From Candidatus Rifleibacteriota bacterium (GTDB lineage: Bacteria > Muiribacteriota > Ozemobacteria > Ozemobacterales > Ozemobacteraceae), in the NCBI GenBank assembly GCA_015232575.1, contig JADFZL010000009.1:1-64000 (forward strand): a stretch of DNA of 64,000 nt, in the 5' to 3' direction. Every line of letters begins with the position of its first letter. Position 1 is the first letter of the stretch. Positions 16,445-24,659 of the stretch are shown here, in pieces. The translations under genes were made by a program, and so were the position numbers. Below the pieces are notes generated by a model, which saw only the letters and a program-made list of their open reading frames with translations, had not been told where the DNA came from and did no database searches.

Positions 16445-17123
16445 AATTTCACCTCAATTTAAATTTGCCTGGCAATAGCTCAAGATGCCGATTTCAAATG
16501 TCTAACTCTGATGGGGAGCAGGTTTATTGCTCACGATTTGTTGCCATCATCCCACCAACGGAAACGGGATCGAATGCAGCTTTGATTGTCCTGTTGTCCT
16601 GTCCTATTGTCCTTCTTGTACATCAGCCACATATCCCTTGCCAAAAACACATTCCTTCGAAAAATCTCCCATCATTGATAGCAGATTTTCTTCGATTGTG
16701 CAACCATACACCCGAAGAACCACCCATCCCCCGATCACGCATCCATACAATCTTTCAAGAACATTTTATCGTCCAACTTCGCTACTAATACTCCGCTGAG
16801 AGAAACCGCTAATCCATTGCCCGCACATCCATCCGACTGAGAAACATCCCATCTCTTGATCGGGCTTCCAACTGCCCTTGTCCAAAAAATAGAATCCTCA
16901 ATTGAAAGCCAATCCCATTGAAGGATTACAAAACTTTGAAAACAAGACCGACTGAATTATAAAATTCCAATTTTGCAAACAAGCATCCAGAGCCAATTTC
17001 TGGAAAGTCAAATAATTAGATAAACTGTCCGCCGAGCCCCTCAGACATTTTTCGAGACGACAACCTGCCTTTGAGTCAAGCATACGTGGGGCAAGTCTCG
17101 CCCTGAACGGTCAGGGAATGTGT
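16445..17123. other. Intergenic: TTGTCC tract and flanking repeat D
   Basis: Contains a TTGTCC-rich tract (16583-16616), repeat D (16631-16805), a partial repeat unit at 16838-16885, and a small hairpin CCCTGA-ACGG-TCAGGG at 17101-17116. No gene supported. Confidence 0.6.
16631..16805. repeat. Flanking repeat D (copy of repeat C)
   Basis: Diverged direct copy of 15261-15440 with the blocks listed there. It lies to the right of the RidA-like gene as repeat C lies to the right of cargo block 1. A further weak copy of part of the unit is seen at about 18000-18050. Confidence 0.7.
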
Positions 17124-17152
17124 TTGACACTCTAACAATGGTCCTGTATACT
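17124..17152 (+). promoter_or_regulatory. Near-consensus sigma-70 promoter, likely leaderless start
   Basis: TTGACA (17124-17129), 17 bases, TATACT (17147-17152). The expected transcription start (17159-17160) coincides with the GTG start codon at 17160. No ribosome binding site precedes the GTG, which fits a leaderless transcript. The CCCTGA/TCAGGG palindrome at 17101-17116 sits just upstream of the -35 box. Confidence 0.72.
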
Positions 17153-17159
17153 ACGACCC

Positions 17160-17978
17160 GTGCAGAATCAAATTCCTCCATTTCGTGTTAAACAGTGGGA
17201 ACTGACCCTGTTTGGGGTTAGCATGATGGCCTGTTTTGCAGGGATTCCGCTGTTCCTCATTCTCCTGGAGGGGGCCGAACCTTCCGCCCGAGATTGGTGG
17301 GATCGCGTCTTGCTGGTGTGCCTGGTCGCACCTGTGGCAACACCCCTGGCCATCGCTACCATGGAATATGTATGGAAATTTGGATTGGCCAGGACCAAGG
17401 GCAGTTCGACTGAAACAATTCAATGGAATTTCCGTCTGGGCACTTTCCTGGATGGCTTAAGTGTCACCACTGCTCTCATCGCTCTCGGATTTCTGACTTT
17501 TTCGTTGAACGTCTATTACGACACCGGGGCCACGAAATTCAGCATTCCCGTTTTATCCAGCTTTCACCTCACCGGCCAGGGCGGCAACGGCCGGCCACAG
17601 GACTTATATGTTCTGGAATTAAAATTCCCGGCCAGAATTCAACGGGAGCCGGTCGCCTGTTTCAGTAGTAACCACCCCAGATTGAAGCAGTCAGACATCC
17701 TTGAAGGAGAGACCGGATCAGGGTGGCTGGGATGGAGTTGGTACAGATTTTCAGAAACTTTCCAAAGCAGCATGGTGAACCGAGGACTGGTCTACGAGTC
17801 CGGACTTGAAAGCGAGAGTTTCGGGCACCTTTCCCTTTATAATGCAATGAGGGAAGGGCGGGTTCATGCCAGGGGCAGATTCGCGCCCGGATCGGCCTGC
17901 CGTGATTTGTTGCGGAGACACAACGTTGAGATTACTGAGGAGGCTGAGCCTTCACCATCGGCCCAACCCCCAAAATGA
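17160..17978 (+). CDS. Membrane protein, unknown
   Basis: 272 residues from a GTG start. Three hydrophobic segments (about residues 14-36, 48-68 and 96-118) are followed by a soluble C-terminal half of about 150 residues with two well-spaced cysteines, ending in a Pro/Ser tail. No family recognised. There is no Shine-Dalgarno sequence; a strong promoter places the transcript start at the GTG. The gene is more GC-rich than the backbone and runs opposite to the cargo genes on its left. Confidence 0.65.
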   Translation: MQNQIPPFRVKQWELTLFGVSMMACFAGIPLFLILLEGAEPSARDWWDRVLLVCLVAPVATPLAIATMEYVWKFGLARTKGSSTETIQWNFRLGTFLDGLSVTTALIALGFLTFSLNVYYDTGATKFSIPVLSSFHLTGQGGNGRPQDLYVLELKFPARIQREPVACFSSNHPRLKQSDILEGETGSGWLGWSWYRFSETFQSSMVNRGLVYESGLESESFGHLSLYNAMREGRVHARGRFAPGSACRDLLRRHNVEITEEAEPSPSAQPPK

Positions 17979-19092
17979 AAGCGAAGGCTGCGATAAACCC
18001 CTGGTCCATTGCTGGCAATCCAAGCCTTCGACTCTGATCGAGGTATCCCTCGGCCGGTCACAATTGTCCGAGGTTTCGTTGTCCTATTGTCCTGACTATC
18101 CGCCGTCCGCCCGAATGTCCGCCTTGCTCCTCCCAGCAGTCCGGCCAAAATGTCCGATTGTCCTATTGTCCTGGTTTTTTTGTCCGATCTTGGTTGTCCG
18201 CAATTAACGAATTCACCTCCGACCCTGTTGGTCCGGTTGTCCTCATTGTCCGATTTTCAAACGCCTCGCGAGTCTTCTCCCGTCTGCAATGCTACGGCCA
18301 ACAAGTTATTATGTAGTTTCTCAAATATTTTCATATACTAAAAACTATGCAAAGAATATTTCGGCATAGCCAACTAAAAACACTTTACCAATCAATGTAA
18401 ACAGCCTTTCTACTAAAAAAAACTTTAGTAGATTATTCCTTCAGTAAAGTTATATCAAAAATAGATGAACAAATCTTACTCATCAAAAGCTTGAATTGAA
18501 TTATGCGCACATTATATAGCCGCATGGTAGTATCACTGTAATGAGTTGGTTGACAATAGAAAACTATTCGTAAATATTTTTCTAACGTGATAGTATTCTT
18601 CTTGAGGGTAATAATAAGTTTATGAATAAGGCACTGGTTTCAGCGATCTGCTGAAAGCCTCGGTTCGAAATGCTTTCAATGTCTTTTTTGCTTTTCCCGC
18701 TTATGAGCGGATAAGCTTTTAAGTTTCGAACTCAACATTGATCAAGAAGTAATGATTTACACTAACAGTTGTGATATTTTTCACCAACTGAAGCATTTTT
18801 TCTGTCCCGATGTTGATATTTGCTGGTAAAATTTTGCACAATTCTGCAACAAATACCAGATGATGAAATCCTGCATGAAATTTAATGCGAACCGCATTCC
18901 TTATTCAATGCCACTTTCAAACAGATGCTGAAAACCTGGCAGTGTTTGGCATGCCGTATGCGTAATCATAAGAATCAGATCTGGATTTACTTCTTAAGAA
19001 AGACCAATAATAACTTATACGCATTCTGGCCTATCTTTAACGATTCAACTCATTCAATTATTCAAAAATTCTTACTGAAAAGGACTATAAAT
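17979..19092. other. Intergenic: GC-rich TTGTCC tract, then AT-rich spacer
   Basis: From 18061 to 18260 short TTGTCC/ATGTCC words recur many times (GTTGTCCTATTGTCCTG-like phrases), like the tract at 16583-16616. From about 18290 the composition switches sharply to AT-rich with no gene visible; this looks like the right border of the foreign region. Small palindromes occur at 18642-18658 (TTTCAGC/GCTGAAA) and 18699-18712 (CCGCTTATGAGCGG). Confidence 0.6.
18061..18260. repeat. TTGTCC-type degenerate short repeats
   Basis: Repeated short words centred on TTGTCC and TGTCCG, irregularly spaced; a shorter tract of the same kind lies at 16583-16616. Function unknown. It could be a relic of slippage or a recombination site. 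Confidence 0.55.
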
Positions 19093-20277
19093 ATGAGAAA
19101 CAGATATCTTCTTTCTTTCCTACTTCTAGTAGTTTTACTTTTTTCTGTCCCGACATCAATTGTTAATGCATCTGAACAAATACCGGCTATGGAATACATT
19201 AATGTCAGTGAAAAGCCCGGCCATTCTCTGAAACTCTCAAAATTGATTATGGGAACAGACCACCTTGGAAAGATTCCGAATGAAAAAACGATTGAAGTGT
19301 TAAACGAAGCAGTAAAACTTGGGATCAACGCATTTGATACTGCACCAATATACACAGATTCAATTGAAGTTCGTTTCGGTGACTGGTTGAAATCAATGAA
19401 CAGAACTGATCTGCATGTAATTACAAAAGGTGGTTTTCCTCGAGATCTTGGACCTGGAACTTATTACGGAAGACTCAAAGGTACAAAGCAACAAATCACT
19501 GCAAATGTATTCGAAGAAATTCAAAGGTCATCGGCAAATTACAATCACCAGATCGCAATTTATCTCATGCATAGAGATGATATGGAATACAGGGATTATA
19601 AAAGAGTCAACAGAGCTCTTACTCCTGTGAAAACAATTCTTGAAGCCCTTTCTGATCCAATTTTAAGAAAAGAATATAATATGCTTGGTCTTTCAAACTG
19701 GGAAACTGAAAGAATAAATGAATCCCAGAAAGCTGCTTCCGACAACCCTGATCTCGTTCGACCGGTTGTCAACAGTCCTTATTTTTCACTTCTTGAGATG
19801 GGTTCCGTAACCATTCATTCCGGTGGAGTTCAGGTCAAGCATCAGGACATGATGAATCCTGATTTTCAGAAGGGTGTGAAGCTCATGACTTATTCACCGC
19901 TTGGCGGATTTTCCATCTTCTCAAAAGGATGGGAAGTCGCAAAGAAAAATGCTCTGGAACTTAAGAATAACAATGACAGGTACTGGGGACATGTTTATGA
20001 TGCTATCTTCCATGAAGCGAATGAAAAGCGGTTCATGAAAGCGATTGAATTTACTAAAAAGTTTAATGAGCTACATCATACCAGCTACACACTGGATCAA
20101 ATCGCAATGGCTTATGTGGTTGCTCACCCGAGAACTGATTTCGTAATCATTGGACCCAGAAATGTAGAACAGTTGAGAAGAACAGTCCAGTCACTTGAAG
20201 CAGCAAAACTTCTCACAAAAGAAGATTTGGACTATCTATACACCGTTACTTCGAAAGAAGAGTCCAACCGTTCTTAA
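19093..20277 (+). CDS. Exported aldo/keto reductase-family protein
   Basis: Start taken at the ATG at 19093 (AAGGA 9 bases upstream), because a Sec signal peptide follows directly (LLSFLLLVVLLFSVPTSIVNA, residues 6-26). The AKR barrel is complete (394 residues), with the catalytic tetrad Asp82, Tyr87, Lys112 and His160 in the motifs FDTAPIYTDS, VITKGG and YLMHRDD. The C-terminal cofactor motif VIIGPRNVEQLRR is present. Exported AKRs are uncommon because NAD(P)H is cytoplasmic, so either a Sec-exported enzyme uses another cofactor or the protein is membrane-tethered. Substrate unknown. Confidence 0.82.
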   Translation: MRNRYLLSFLLLVVLLFSVPTSIVNASEQIPAMEYINVSEKPGHSLKLSKLIMGTDHLGKIPNEKTIEVLNEAVKLGINAFDTAPIYTDSIEVRFGDWLKSMNRTDLHVITKGGFPRDLGPGTYYGRLKGTKQQITANVFEEIQRSSANYNHQIAIYLMHRDDMEYRDYKRVNRALTPVKTILEALSDPILRKEYNMLGLSNWETERINESQKAASDNPDLVRPVVNSPYFSLLEMGSVTIHSGGVQVKHQDMMNPDFQKGVKLMTYSPLGGFSIFSKGWEVAKKNALELKNNNDRYWGHVYDAIFHEANEKRFMKAIEFTKKFNELHHTSYTLDQIAMAYVVAHPRTDFVIIGPRNVEQLRRTVQSLEAAKLLTKEDLDYLYTVTSKEESNRS

Positions 20278-20329
20278 TTTGAAAACTTCACTGAGAATTG
20301 CTGTTTTTGGTATTTTTGCCAATTGCGAT

Positions 20330-20358
20330 TTGACATAATCTCAACCCTGTGCTAGACT
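20330..20358 (+). promoter_or_regulatory. Sigma-70-type promoter
   Basis: TTGACA at 20330-20335, 17 bases, TAGACT at 20353-20358. It predicts a leader of about 95 bases before the small secreted protein at 20460. Confidence 0.65.
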
Positions 20359-20459
20359 GGTACAACATTCCGGCCTTTATAAAATATTATCAGAGACTCT
20401 GGCAGGAAGTGTCTGCAATGCAAAATACTTAATATTAGAATTTATCCGATGGAGGAAAC

Positions 20460-20777
20460 ATGGTTAAAAATTTCAGGTTTAAAGCGATGTTATTTGCGCT
20501 GCTTGCTTTTATGATGGTTCTTTCTTACTCATCTGCCGCTGAAAATATATCCAGCCAGACAAAAACCGTGTCTAAAAGCTCAAGTGAACTTGAGGAACTC
20601 AGAACGATGAAAGAACAACTCAGATCGCTACAAGCAGAGTTGCGCAAACTCAATGAAGAAGGTTCTGAAGCAGATCAGGAAAAAGCCCAGGAACTTATGG
20701 AACAGATCATCGTACTTCGTGAAAAAATTGCCGATTTCGAAAAAAAACTTAGCGCATCACAATCAAAAGAGCTTTAA
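20460..20777 (+). CDS. Small exported coiled-coil protein
   Basis: 105 residues. GGAGG lies 6 bases before the ATG. A signal peptide of about 25 residues ends at SSAA. The rest is highly charged and predicted to be one continuous coiled coil (LRSLQAELRKLNEEG, then LMEQIIVLREKIADFEKKL). There are no cysteines in the mature part. It resembles periplasmic structural or chaperone helices but matches no family I can name. A terminator follows directly. Confidence 0.75.
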   Translation: MVKNFRFKAMLFALLAFMMVLSYSSAAENISSQTKTVSKSSSELEELRTMKEQLRSLQAELRKLNEEGSEADQEKAQELMEQIIVLREKIADFEKKLSASQSKEL

Positions 20778-20840
20778 GATATACCTTCAATAAACAGAAT
20801 TTCCCGAAAGTTGCCTAACAAAATAAGTGATGATTTAATA

Positions 20841-20877
20841 AAAAAGCTGTGGGGATTATAGTCGCCCACAGCTTTTT
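20841..20877. terminator. Bidirectional rho-independent terminator
   Basis: AAAAAGCTGTGGG (20841-20853) pairs with CCCACAGCTTTTT (20865-20877), a 13-base perfect stem with an 11-base loop and T-runs on both strands. It separates the convergent small secreted-protein gene and the aminoacyl-tRNA synthetase operon. Confidence 0.9.
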
Positions 20878-20883
20878 AGCATT

Positions 20884-21072
20884 TCAGTATTTCTTCTGCA
20901 TCAGTTCACGTTGTGCTTTGGTGGCTTCTTCATCAACAGCGAAGGTCACTTTAAGAACATCACCCAAATTAACTTCTTTTCCAATATGCTTGTTGTGAAT
21001 TTTCACAACATCGCCGTTCTCAAGAACACATCTGAGGTAGGTTCCACTTATGTTTTCAATTACGCCTTGCAT
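20884..21072 (-). CDS. Small DUF3006-like protein
   Basis: 62 residues starting MQGVIENISGTYLRCVLENG and containing EVNLGDVLKVTF. This is the pattern of the short DUF3006 beta-barrel family (a regulator-like or OB-type fold of unknown role). It overlaps the end of the preceding 134-residue gene by 17 bases, so it is the last gene of the synthetase operon. Confidence 0.6.
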   Translation of the reverse strand: MQGVIENISGTYLRCVLENGDVVKIHNKHIGKEVNLGDVLKVTFAVDEEATKAQRELMQKKY

Positions 21073-21460
21073 TTATCGTCTCCTGAATTGAATTTTTATT
21101 TCTTCCATCAAGTAAAATCTTGATCATCATTCTTTCAACAAGACCCGGTATTTCTGAGTAGGCGTGTCCGACATTTTCAATTTCAGAAAATGCAACACGA
21201 TTTCCACGTTTGTCTCCCGGCAGCGTCAGAAAGAATTCCAGCCTGAAAACATCATTTCCAAGAAAATTTTTATGCGGAAAAGATTTAATAAAAAGAGACC
21301 TGTTATCAGGAAATATAATATTGAAAATCTCCTGAATTGAGCAGAACTGAATGGAAAATTCGAAATCCCCAATATTCCCCTCTCGAGTGATGAGGTTTCG
21401 TATTGAATCAAACAGAATATTTCCAACCAGTTCCAGAGTTAAATCGTTTCTTTCTTCCAT
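21056..21460 (-). CDS. Conserved-looking protein of unknown function in the thrS operon
   Basis: 134 residues, soluble and mixed alpha/beta, with no recognised motif. It starts at an ATG inside the last codons of thrS (22-base overlap) and ends inside the next small gene (17-base overlap). The overlaps on both sides indicate translational coupling and support it being real. Confidence 0.65.
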   Translation of the reverse strand: MEERNDLTLELVGNILFDSIRNLITREGNIGDFEFSIQFCSIQEIFNIIFPDNRSLFIKSFPHKNFLGNDVFRLEFFLTLPGDKRGNRVAFSEIENVGHAYSEIPGLVERMMIKILLDGRNKNSIQETINARRN

Positions 21461-23355
21461 TCCTGATCTTTAAAGAAAGCCTCCGCATCAATCATTGTCA
21501 GATTTTCGCCATTGCGCATCCGAACTGTAATTTTTCCCGATTCGACCTCATTGTCGCCAATGACGAGCATGAACGGAACCTTCATGAGCTGAGCATTGCG
21601 AATCTTTGTGTTGATTTTATCGTTCTTGTCATCGATAGTTGTTCTGACGCCATTCTGCCGGAAATACTGTTCAATTTTTCTTGAATATTCAACGTGTTTT
21701 TCCAGAATTGGCAGCACAGAAAGCTGCACCGGAGAAAGCCAGAGAGGCATTGAACCACTGTGATGCTCAAGAAGAACTCCGAAAAATCTTTCCAGAGAAC
21801 CTAGCAATGCGCGATGCACCATATAAGGACGATGTTTCTGACCATCAACACCGATAAAATTCATGTCGAATCTTTCGGAAAGGTTGAAATCGAACTGAAT
21901 AGTTGTCATCTGCCATTCACGGCCAATTGCATCCTTGACTTTCAGGTCAATTTTCGGACCATAAAAAGCTCCGCCGCCCTCATCAATTTTACAGGGAATT
22001 CCTTCTTTGTCAACAGCACGCTTTAACGAAGCGATAGCTTGTTCCCAGCGTGAGAGCTCGCCAACGGCTTTTTCGGGTCTTGTGGCAAGATAAGCTTCAA
22101 TTTTTTCGAATCCAAATGCCCGCCAGAGCTTCAAGCTGAATCTTAAAGCTTCAAGAATTTCATTCTCTATCTGATCTGGTGTGCAGATAATATGTGCGTC
22201 GTCCTGAGTAAAGCCTCTGACTCTCATTAATCCATGTAAAACACCACTTTTTTCATAGCGGTAAACTGTTCCAAGTTCAGCCCATCGCAACGGAAGATCA
22301 CGATATGAGCGAATCTGGTTTTTATAAATCATGATATGAAACGGGCAATTCATCGGCTTTATATAATAATCAAACTCATCAATTTTCATCGGACTGTACA
22401 TGATGTCACGATAACAGTCGAGATGTCCGCTGGTTTCCCAGAGCCATGATCTGCCTATATGCGGAGTATTGAGCAATTCGTAACCATTTCTGTAATGTTG
22501 TTCTTTCCAGAAAGATTCAATAATATGCCGAATCCTGGCTCCTCTTGGATGCCAGAAAACCAGCCCCGGGCCGACTTCTTCGTGAATGGAAAACAAATCA
22601 AGCTCGCGTCCAAGTTTTCTATGATCACGCTTTTTAGCTTCTTCGAGCATGTTCAGATGAGCATCAAGCTCCTCTTTGGTCGCAAAAGCGGCCGCATAAA
22701 TTCTCTGAAGCATGGGTCTCTTTTCATCACCGCGCCAGTAGGCTCCGGCAATGTTAAGCAATTTGAAGTGCTTTGCAAAACCGCTGTCCGGAAGATGAGG
22801 TCCACGACACAAGTCTACAAAGGCTCCCTGCGAATAAACTGAAAGTTTCTGGTCTGGTAAATCATTTATCAACTCTAATTTAAAAGGCTGATTCAGCTTT
22901 TTAAACATTTCAAGAGCTTCGTTTCTATCAAGCAACTTATAGTCGAATTTTTCCTTCCGGCTGATGATCTGATTCATTTCAGTTTCAATTGTTTTCAGAT
23001 CTTCTGGTGTAAGCGATCTTGAAAGAAGGAAATCATAATAAAATCCATTGTCAATAATCGGACCAATTCCGAACTGAGCATCAGGGAACATCTTAAGAAC
23101 AGCCTCAGCCATGATGTGCGCAAGAGAATGTCTGTATACCTCAGGCGACTCGGGCGATTTCATGGTAACAATTTCGAACGCACCACTTTCAGAAATCATA
23201 GACCTGATATCAATCAATTTTCCGTTAAGTTTAGCTGCAATTGATGCCTGAGCAAGTCTTGCACCAATTCCCTGGGCGACTTCAAGCGGGGTAATTTCCC
23301 GGTCAAACTCTTTTATTGTTCCGTCTGGAAGGGTTAAAGAAATTTTTACTGACAT
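21439..23355 (-). CDS. thrS: Threonyl-tRNA synthetase
   Basis: 638 residues, the normal length. Domain order is complete: TGS (about residues 1-62); the editing domain with HSLAH near residue 77 and its zinc-site partners (DLCRGPHLPDSG); the class II catalytic core with motif 2 (RYEKSGVLHGLMRVRGF) and motif 3 (RALLGSLERFFG); and a C-terminal anticodon-binding domain (VQLSVLPILEKH, ending KITVRMRNGEN). It charges tRNA-Thr in the cytoplasm. AAGGAG lies upstream of the ATG. It is third in a synthetase operon after valS and tyrS. Confidence 0.97.
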   Translation of the reverse strand: MSVKISLTLPDGTIKEFDREITPLEVAQGIGARLAQASIAAKLNGKLIDIRSMISESGAFEIVTMKSPESPEVYRHSLAHIMAEAVLKMFPDAQFGIGPIIDNGFYYDFLLSRSLTPEDLKTIETEMNQIISRKEKFDYKLLDRNEALEMFKKLNQPFKLELINDLPDQKLSVYSQGAFVDLCRGPHLPDSGFAKHFKLLNIAGAYWRGDEKRPMLQRIYAAAFATKEELDAHLNMLEEAKKRDHRKLGRELDLFSIHEEVGPGLVFWHPRGARIRHIIESFWKEQHYRNGYELLNTPHIGRSWLWETSGHLDCYRDIMYSPMKIDEFDYYIKPMNCPFHIMIYKNQIRSYRDLPLRWAELGTVYRYEKSGVLHGLMRVRGFTQDDAHIICTPDQIENEILEALRFSLKLWRAFGFEKIEAYLATRPEKAVGELSRWEQAIASLKRAVDKEGIPCKIDEGGGAFYGPKIDLKVKDAIGREWQMTTIQFDFNLSERFDMNFIGVDGQKHRPYMVHRALLGSLERFFGVLLEHHSGSMPLWLSPVQLSVLPILEKHVEYSRKIEQYFRQNGVRTTIDDKNDKINTKIRNAQLMKVPFMLVIGDNEVESGKITVRMRNGENLTMIDAEAFFKDQEWKKETI

Positions 23356-23433
23356 TATTTTTTGAACTCCTTAGAGGCCGACCAATCATTTTATGATCAG
23401 CACAATTTAAAAAAGATAAGGGTGCTTCACAGG

Positions 23434-24657
23434 TTAGTTTACAAGAGTAATTTTTTTGAAATTCCTCTTTCCCGATTGAAGCAGAAAATTTTCACCTGAC
23501 TTGAAAAGCTTTGCCGGATCAGTCTGTTTTTCCTGATTCAGCTTAACTCCTCCCTGCGCTATCAAACGCTTGGCTTCACCGCCTGATGGTGCAAGCTGAG
23601 TCGTAACAAGCAGCTTGACGAGGCTTATGCCCTCTGCAGGAACCTGAAGTGAAATCTCTTCGACGTCATCTGGAATTCCATCACCACTTTTGCCGAAAAG
23701 TTTTTCAAAACCACGTTCGGCAGAATCGCCTGCCTCAGAACCATGATATATCGCGGTAATTGTTTTTGCAAGCAATACCTTGGCATTTCTCGGATCTTCA
23801 GTAACTTTAACTTTTATTTCTTTCAATTTATCAGGTGTGAAGCCCGTCAACAATTCGTAGTATCTCATCATCAATTCATCAGGTATTGACATCAGCTTTC
23901 CAAAAATCTGTTCTGGAGCCTCATTTATTCCGACATAATTTCCGAGACTTTTTGACATTTTATCTTTGCCGTCAAGTCCTTCGAGAATCGGAACAGTAAG
24001 AGTAACCTGCGGTTCCTGATAATAGGCCCTCTGCAGTTCTCTTCCAACGAGCAGGTTAAAAGTCTGATCAATACCGCCAAGCTCTACGTCTGCCTGTAGA
24101 GCAACTGAATCGTATCCCTGCATTAACGGATACATGAATTCAACGACGCTGATTGGAGTCTGCGACTTGAAGCGCTTTTCAAAGTCATCGCGTTCAAGCA
24201 TTCTGGCAACAGTGTACTGTGCAGACAATTTGAGTACGTCTGCGAAAGTCATTGGTGCAAGCCACTCGCTGTTAAACACTATTCTGGTGCGAGTAAGATC
24301 AAGAATCTTTCCAATCTGAATTTTGTAAGTTTCAGCATTCTGAATAATTTCTGCTTCGCTCAGAGCTGGCCGGGTTTTCTTCTTTCCTGTCGGATCACCA
24401 ATTCTGCCGGTAAAGTCGCCGATAAGAAATACCGCCTGGTGTCCGAGATCCTGGAACTGCTTCAATTTCTGAAGTACAACTGTATGTCCAAGATGTATAT
24501 CCGGAGCTGAAGGATCTGCACCCAGTTTTACGACAAGGGGCTTTCCGGTTTTATATGACTTTTCAAGCTTGGCAAGCAGCTCATCTTTGGAAATGATGTC
24601 CGCAGCACCGGTCTGAATGATTTCAAGCTGTTCTTTAGGTGTATATTCAAATTTCAC
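23434..24657 (-). CDS. tyrS: Tyrosyl-tRNA synthetase
   Basis: 407 residues, class I. The HIGH-type motif is in [15 protein letters not shown] and the KMSKS loop in [12 protein letters not shown]. The C-terminal S4 RNA-binding domain is present ([14 protein letters not shown]). The sequence is of the TyrZ-like (second) type with the [14 protein letters not shown] signature. It starts at GTG with AAGGAAA upstream, only two bases after the valS stop. Confidence 0.96.
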   Translation of the reverse strand: MKFEYTPKEQLEIIQTGAADIISKDELLAKLEKSYKTGKPLVVKLGADPSAPDIHLGHTVVLQKLKQFQDLGHQAVFLIGDFTGRIGDPTGKKKTRPALSEAEIIQNAETYKIQIGKILDLTRTRIVFNSEWLAPMTFADVLKLSAQYTVARMLERDDFEKRFKSQTPISVVEFMYPLMQGYDSVALQADVELGGIDQTFNLLVGRELQRAYYQEPQVTLTVPILEGLDGKDKMSKSLGNYVGINEAPEQIFGKLMSIPDELMMRYYELLTGFTPDKLKEIKVKVTEDPRNAKVLLAKTITAIYHGSEAGDSAERGFEKLFGKSGDGIPDDVEEISLQVPAEGISLVKLLVTTQLAPSGGEAKRLIAQGGVKLNQEKQTDPAKLFKSGENFLLQSGKRNFKKITLVN

Positions 24658-24659
24658 TG

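Noticed and set aside
18660..18730. tRNA gene near GGTTCGAA
   Set aside because: The word resembles a T-loop, but no acceptor stem, anticodon arm or CCA partner can be drawn around it. I found no convincing tRNA or rRNA in the window.
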